Assembly: GCA_964395765.1 (NCBI GenBank)
Contig: CAYNCU010000205.1
Span: 1 to 7,786, forward strand
Direction: 5' to 3'
DNA length: 7,786 nucleotides
From: DATDPY01 sp964395765
GTDB taxonomy: Bacteria > Bacteroidota > Bacteroidia > Cytophagales > Cyclobacteriaceae
This document shows positions 5,526 to 7,786 of this stretch, piece after piece (the first letter of the stretch is position 1; every line of letters begins with the position of its first letter). Under the pieces are notes generated by a model. The model was not told where the DNA came from. It worked only from the letters and a program-made list of their open reading frames with translations, and did no database searches. Made by a program: the position numbers and the translations under genes.

Positions 5526-7064
5526 ATGGGAAATTTTTTTAAAAAATTATTATACGCCGGATGGCCGATTATTTTTTTACCCTTGCTTTTGCCGGCACAG
5601 GTAAAAGATCATGCGAGAATTAAGATAGATATAGACAGGCAGATCGGCGATATTAATAAAAACCTGTACGGCAACTTCACGGAGCATCTGGGCCGTTGTA
5701 TTTACGGAGGCATTTATGATCCTGCTTCCAAACAAGCGGATCAGTACGGATTCAGAAAAGATGTGGAGGCAGGGATCAAGGCTCTTCATGTTTCCGTCTT
5801 ACGATGGCCGGGAGGAAATTTCGCATCGGGGTATCACTGGCAGGACGGGATCGGCCCTGCGGATCAGCGGCCGGTTCGTATCGACCTGGCCTGGGGGGCT
5901 CATGAAACCAACCGCATCGGCACAGATGAATTTCTCAGCTATTGTAAACGTATGAATATTGAGCCCTATATCTGCGTGAACCTGGGCACCGGTACCCTGG
6001 ATGAAGCCCGGGACTGGGTTGAATATTGCAATATCGATAAGGGTACATATTTTTCAGACCTTCGCCGCAAGAACGGGAGTGACGCACCCTATAATGTAAA
6101 ATACTGGGGACTCGGAAATGAAATGGACGGACCCTGGCAGATGGGCCACAAGAATGCCGAAGACTACGGAAAATTTGCCCTCGAAGCGGCCAAGATGATG
6201 AAATGGATTGATCCCGATATTAAATTAGTAGCCAGCGGATCCAGCAATTACGGCGGCGACTGGATCCATTGGAACCGCACCGTGCTGGACTACCTGAAAG
6301 ATTATGTCGATTATATTTCCTTGCATTTATACGTTGGAAACAGGGATAATGATTATTATAAATTCATGACTTCCACCCTTGACCTGGAAAGAAACATCCA
6401 CATAGTAAAAGGGGAGATCAGTGAAGCCATGGTAAAATCTCGCAGAAAAAACCCTATCTATATAGCGTTTGATGAATATAATGTCTGGTACCGTGCTTTT
6501 ACCGAACAAAAGCTGGAAGAAGTTTACAATCTTGAAGATGCCCTGGTGATCGCACAATTCCTGAATACATTTATCCGCAATGCCGATATCGTGAAGATGG
6601 CCAATATGGCCCAGTTGGTGAATGTAATTGCCCCCATGATGATCAGGAATGACACGCTGTTTTACCAGACCATTTTTTACCCGCTTCAGCTTTTCGCCAA
6701 TTATTGCAAAGGTGAATCTTTGGATACTTATGTTGATTGCGGAACATTTTCCACAAAGGAACATGCTGACGTTCCTTACCTGGATGTATCATCGGCCTAT
6801 GATAAGGCCAATGGTGAACTGATCCTTAATGTTGTGAACCGAAATGAAAACGAGGCGCTCACCACCGATATCATCAGTGAGGAAGGGAAGTTCTCTGGCA
6901 ACGCACAGATATACACCGTTAATGGTAAGAATATAAAAGATATCAATTCGACTACCGAACAGAATGTGAAAACGGCCACTGCCAGCATGAAAGTTTCCGG
7001 TGAAAAATTTACTTACAGTTTCCCGGCGCATTCGTTTACGATGATCAGGATTACAATTGAGTAG
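5526..7064 (+). CDS. Exported GH51 alpha-L-arabinofuranosidase
   Basis: This 512-residue protein hydrolyses terminal alpha-L-arabinofuranosyl residues, for example from arabinan or arabinoxylan. A signal peptide is visible (MGNFFKK, hydrophobic 8-22, likely cleavage LPA24|Q25), so the enzyme should be periplasmic or surface-associated, unlike the well-known cytoplasmic bacterial members of similar length. Family motifs run in order: GNFTEHLGRCIYGGIYDP (49-66), LRWPGGNFASGYHW (92-105), HETNRIGTDEF (126-136), the acid/base E199 in WGLGNEMDGPW, and the nucleophile E317 in FDEYNVWY. Tyr318 replaces the Trp usual in DEWNVWY. The TIM barrel spans about 45-370 and the C-terminal beta-sandwich about 390-512, with no extra carbohydrate-binding module. 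It lies 186 bp downstream of the transporter on the same strand, too far to assume one transcript given the palindrome between them. No frameshift was seen. Endo-glucanase activity, known in some GH51 members, is a less likely alternative. Confidence 0.93.
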   Translation: MGNFFKKLLYAGWPIIFLPLLLPAQVKDHARIKIDIDRQIGDINKNLYGNFTEHLGRCIYGGIYDPASKQADQYGFRKDVEAGIKALHVSVLRWPGGNFASGYHWQDGIGPADQRPVRIDLAWGAHETNRIGTDEFLSYCKRMNIEPYICVNLGTGTLDEARDWVEYCNIDKGTYFSDLRRKNGSDAPYNVKYWGLGNEMDGPWQMGHKNAEDYGKFALEAAKMMKWIDPDIKLVASGSSNYGGDWIHWNRTVLDYLKDYVDYISLHLYVGNRDNDYYKFMTSTLDLERNIHIVKGEISEAMVKSRRKNPIYIAFDEYNVWYRAFTEQKLEEVYNLEDALVIAQFLNTFIRNADIVKMANMAQLVNVIAPMMIRNDTLFYQTIFYPLQLFANYCKGESLDTYVDCGTFSTKEHADVPYLDVSSAYDKANGELILNVVNRNENEALTTDIISEEGKFSGNAQIYTVNGKNIKDINSTTEQNVKTATASMKVSGEKFTYSFPAHSFTMIRITIE

Positions 7065-7205
7065 ATATTAAACCGTGTAAGCAGGCAAATGCATAAAAGG
7101 AATTCCCCCGGGTAATAAATTCCGTAAAAAATCATTTTTAACAAACTTTAAAGAATTACTCCCGTTATTTATAATGGGTGCGGGAAAGAATGCGTGGGAA
7201 TAAAT

Positions 7206-7284
7206 GAATGAGGAAAAAGGAAAAGATTTCGACCCGGTGGGTTAAAAATTTCTTTTTGATATCATAGTATCCTGTTCCTCATTC
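7206..7284. other. Candidate structured element with 10-bp closing stem
   Basis: GAATGAGGAA (7206-7215) and TTCCTCATTC (7275-7284) are perfect reverse complements. Between them two smaller hairpins can form: AAAG (7216-7219) with CTTT (7252-7255), enclosing ACCC (7232-7235) with GGGT (7239-7242), and GATA (7258-7261) with TATC (7268-7271). Together they would give a three-way junction. The outer stem is seen directly; the junction and any RNA role are inference. It lies about 140 bp downstream of GH51 and 190 bp upstream of the ATPase gene, so it could belong to either transcript or be a separate element. Confidence 0.35.
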
Positions 7285-7380
7285 GGATGTTATGCAGTTT
7301 TCAGGATTGACAAAAACATTTTTTTTCTTTTTGCGAGGAAAGATCCCTTAACCTTCCCAAATCATTCCTTCATTTCATTT

Positions 7381-7406
7381 ATCACGGCAAATTGGAATCC
7401 CGTGAT
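7381..7406. promoter_or_regulatory. Inverted repeat upstream of the P-type ATPase gene
   Basis: ATCACGG (7381-7387) and CCGTGAT (7400-7406) are perfect reverse complements with a 12-nt spacer, ending 68 bp before the start codon at 7475. Flanking T/G pairs could extend it as RNA. It may be a dyad operator or a leader hairpin; no regulator is visible in the window. Confidence 0.35.
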
Positions 7407-7474
7407 GGGTAAAATAATACTAAATAAAAATATATGCTGCCAATAATGCAAAATTTAAAAAATGAAAATTTGAA

Positions 7475-7786
7475 ATGGACAAAGACATACCTGATTTTTC
7501 AGCTATAAAAAATCAACCGGCGGATGAACTTTTCAATCGATTTTCTTCGAGTGACACAGGGCTAACGGATTCTTCCGTTCAAGAGAGGCTTACTACTTAC
7601 GGGTATAACGAGATCGCTGAAAAAAAAGTAAGCCCGCTGGTAAAATTTCTTGGTTATTTCTGGGGTCCCATTCCCTGGATGATCGAGGTAGCGGCCATTC
7701 TTTCGGCGGTCATCCATCACTGGGAAGATTTTTGGGTGATCTTCGCATTACTTCTGCTGAATGCCGGGGTAGGGTTTTGGCAGGAG
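7475..7786 (+). CDS. P3A-type proton-pumping P-type ATPase, N-terminal part (partial)
   Basis: The reading frame is open from ATG at 7475 to the window edge, giving 104 residues of a protein that in this family is usually about 800 or more. Residues about 16-60 fit the N-terminal cation-ATPase domain (DELFNRFSSSDTGL...ERLTTYGYNEI, the typical rule that a GLT/GLS segment precedes the YG-N-E motif). Residues 61-104 match the first two membrane helices of plasma-membrane H+-ATPases: YFWGPIPWMIEVAAILSAV and an ending LLNAGVGFWQE. Known members pump protons out of the cell using ATP. The phosphorylated Asp (DKTG) and other catalytic domains lie beyond the window, so function rests on the N-terminus alone. 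An upstream ATG at 7462 is in another frame and stops after three codons. The leader is A/T-rich without a Shine-Dalgarno sequence. A P2-type Ca2+ or Na+ pump is possible but fits the FWGPIPWMIE segment less well. Confidence 0.88.
   Translation, partial: MDKDIPDFSAIKNQPADELFNRFSSSDTGLTDSSVQERLTTYGYNEIAEKKVSPLVKFLGYFWGPIPWMIEVAAILSAVIHHWEDFWVIFALLLLNAGVGFWQE

Larger units (their letters stand above)
7065..7474. other. 410-bp intergenic region with several inverted repeats
   Basis: No credible ORF was found. It holds GGAATT/AATTCC around CCCCCGGG (7099-7123), a compact hairpin CCCGTTA-TTTA-TAATGGG with one G-U pair (7161-7178), the larger structure at 7206-7284, and an inverted repeat at 7381-7406. 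None is followed by a convincing T-run, so GH51 termination cannot be assigned. The stretch before the ATPase start is very A/T-rich (7411-7474), as expected of a leader in Bacteroidota. Confidence 0.6.

Noticed and set aside
6327..6764. Minus-strand open frame of 145 codons inside the GH51 gene
   Set aside because: It lies wholly opposite the GH51 catalytic domain and shows no family motif; treated as a shadow frame.
7099..7123. GGAATT/AATTCC hairpin as the GH51 terminator
   Set aside because: The stem is only 6 bp and is followed by GTAAAAAA rather than a T-run on the plus strand.
7307..7312. TTGACA as a -35 box for the ATPase gene
   Set aside because: No TATAAT-like box follows at the proper spacing, and the primary Bacteroidota sigma factor does not use this consensus.

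Overview
The window looks like chromosomal DNA from a free-living or environmental member of the Bacteroidota. This is an inference from four things: A/T-rich leaders without Shine-Dalgarno sequences in front of every start codon, a collagen-like lipoprotein of a kind common in that phylum, secreted GH2 and GH51 glycosidases, and AT-rich intergenic DNA full of inverted repeats. No rRNA or other phylogenetic marker is present, so placement below phylum is not attempted.

Layout. Positions 1-62 hold the last codons of a collagen-like lipoprotein gene, followed by a hairpin terminator. A 415-bp gap ends in a complex hairpin directly in front of a complete paralogue (478-1104): a lipoprotein with fifteen Gly-X-Y triplets and a conserved C-terminal domain. 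A terminator shared with the convergent gene follows. The large minus-strand gene (3846-1162) encodes an exported GH2 enzyme closely resembling plant mannosylglycoprotein endo-beta-mannosidase. A 251-bp divergent region separates it from a divergent NRAMP/SLC11-fold transporter (4098-5339) that lacks both canonical metal-ligand motifs. A 186-bp spacer with a long imperfect palindrome leads to an exported GH51 alpha-L-arabinofuranosidase (5526-7064). A 410-bp gap with several inverted repeats precedes the 5' end of a P3A-type (PMA1-like) proton-pumping P-type ATPase (7475 to the window edge).

How the parts may work together. The two exported glycosidases suggest periplasmic or envelope breakdown of plant-type glycans or glycoproteins: a beta-mannosidic linkage for GH2 and alpha-L-arabinofuranosyl side chains for GH51. 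The transporter between them may belong to the same functional unit, but no SusC/SusD pair, regulator or sugar kinase is visible, so this is not a recognisable complete polysaccharide utilisation locus. The collagen-like lipoproteins and the P-type ATPase look like unrelated neighbours. I found no CRISPR array, tRNA, rRNA, transposase or phage gene. The most interesting items are the motif-altered NRAMP protein beside glycosidases, the tandem collagen-like lipoproteins, and the structured intergenic elements.
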